DNA of 14,842 nt from Gammaproteobacteria bacterium (GTDB taxonomy: Bacteria > Pseudomonadota > Gammaproteobacteria > Pseudomonadales > Cellvibrionaceae), in the NCBI GenBank assembly GCA_021151835.1, contig JAGKWO010000067.1, positions 1-14,842 on the forward strand. The letters are read 5' to 3'. The translations under genes were made by a program, and so were the position numbers. The notes beneath the pieces are model-generated. The model saw only the letters and a list, made by a program, of their open reading frames with translations. It was not told the DNA's origin and searched no databases. Below, in pieces: positions 14,726-14,842 of the stretch. The stretch's first letter is position 1, and each line of letters starts with the position of its first letter.

Positions 14726-14842
14726 CTACATTAATTTCCTGGCGATGTTTTCAGCACAGTGCTCGCGTAACGATCTTTTAGCGGTTTTGCCGGAAAATAA
14801 TACGCATGGGTATGCAAGCTGATCAACGCGGTACAAATAAAC

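Noticed and set aside
14753..14763. Perfect short palindrome AGCAC-A-GTGCT, considered as an operator
   Set aside because: It does not fit LexA or another site I know, and an 11-base palindrome alone is weak evidence.
14557..14781. ORF of 74 codons at the right edge
   Set aside because: It starts inside a hairpin loop, crosses the palindrome and DnaA-like boxes, has no ribosome-binding site and shows no domain-like sequence.

Overview
The window looks like a chromosomal segment of a free-living gammaproteobacterium of the Cellvibrio/Pseudomonas-like type. This is inferred from a FimX-type pilus regulator, a TonB-dependent receptor, a single-polypeptide NADPH nitrate reductase, and moderate-GC genes separated by AT-rich gaps. 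No insertion sequence, phage gene, CRISPR array, tRNA or rRNA was seen.

Left part (1-4975). A CDS cut by the window edge (1-449, +) ends at a strong intrinsic terminator. Two minus-strand genes follow. The first, in transcription order, is an uncharacterised 617-residue protein with a C-terminal PilZ-like segment (3070-4923), preceded by a plausible sigma-70 promoter. The second is fimX (624-2726), a REC-PAS-GGDEF-EAL protein whose GGDEF and EAL active-site motifs are both degenerate, so it is probably a c-di-GMP receptor for type IV pili and twitching rather than an enzyme.

Centre (4976-9664). A long intergenic region holds what looks like a complete sigma-54 control region: a 10-bp inverted repeat made of two NtrC-type half-sites, an exact IHF consensus match, and a -24/-12 promoter with ideal spacing. 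It drives one large gene (5472-9635) in which an assimilatory, molybdopterin nitrate reductase is fused to a CysJ-like FMN/FAD/NADPH reductase. One polypeptide could thus carry electrons from NADPH to nitrate under nitrogen limitation. No nitrite reductase or nitrate transporter lies in the window. The start of this gene is best placed at 5472, because a start 18 bases upstream would fall almost on the predicted transcription start.

Right part (9665-14842). A small Sel1-repeat protein (9805-10281, +) converges on a TonB-dependent outer-membrane receptor (10356-12335, -). Next is a LysR-family regulator (12537-13427, -), divergent from a hormone-sensitive-lipase-type alpha/beta hydrolase (13561-14499, +). 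Their shared 133-base control region holds a perfect palindrome and a 10-bp direct repeat spaced 41 bases apart, which suggests the LysR protein controls the hydrolase. The last 343 bases have no gene but are rich in structure: 16-base AT-rich tandem repeats, a short hairpin, a long imperfect palindrome, and a cluster of DnaA-box-like sites including one perfect TTATCCACA. This arrangement resembles an origin or a DnaA-controlled region, but it is unproven.
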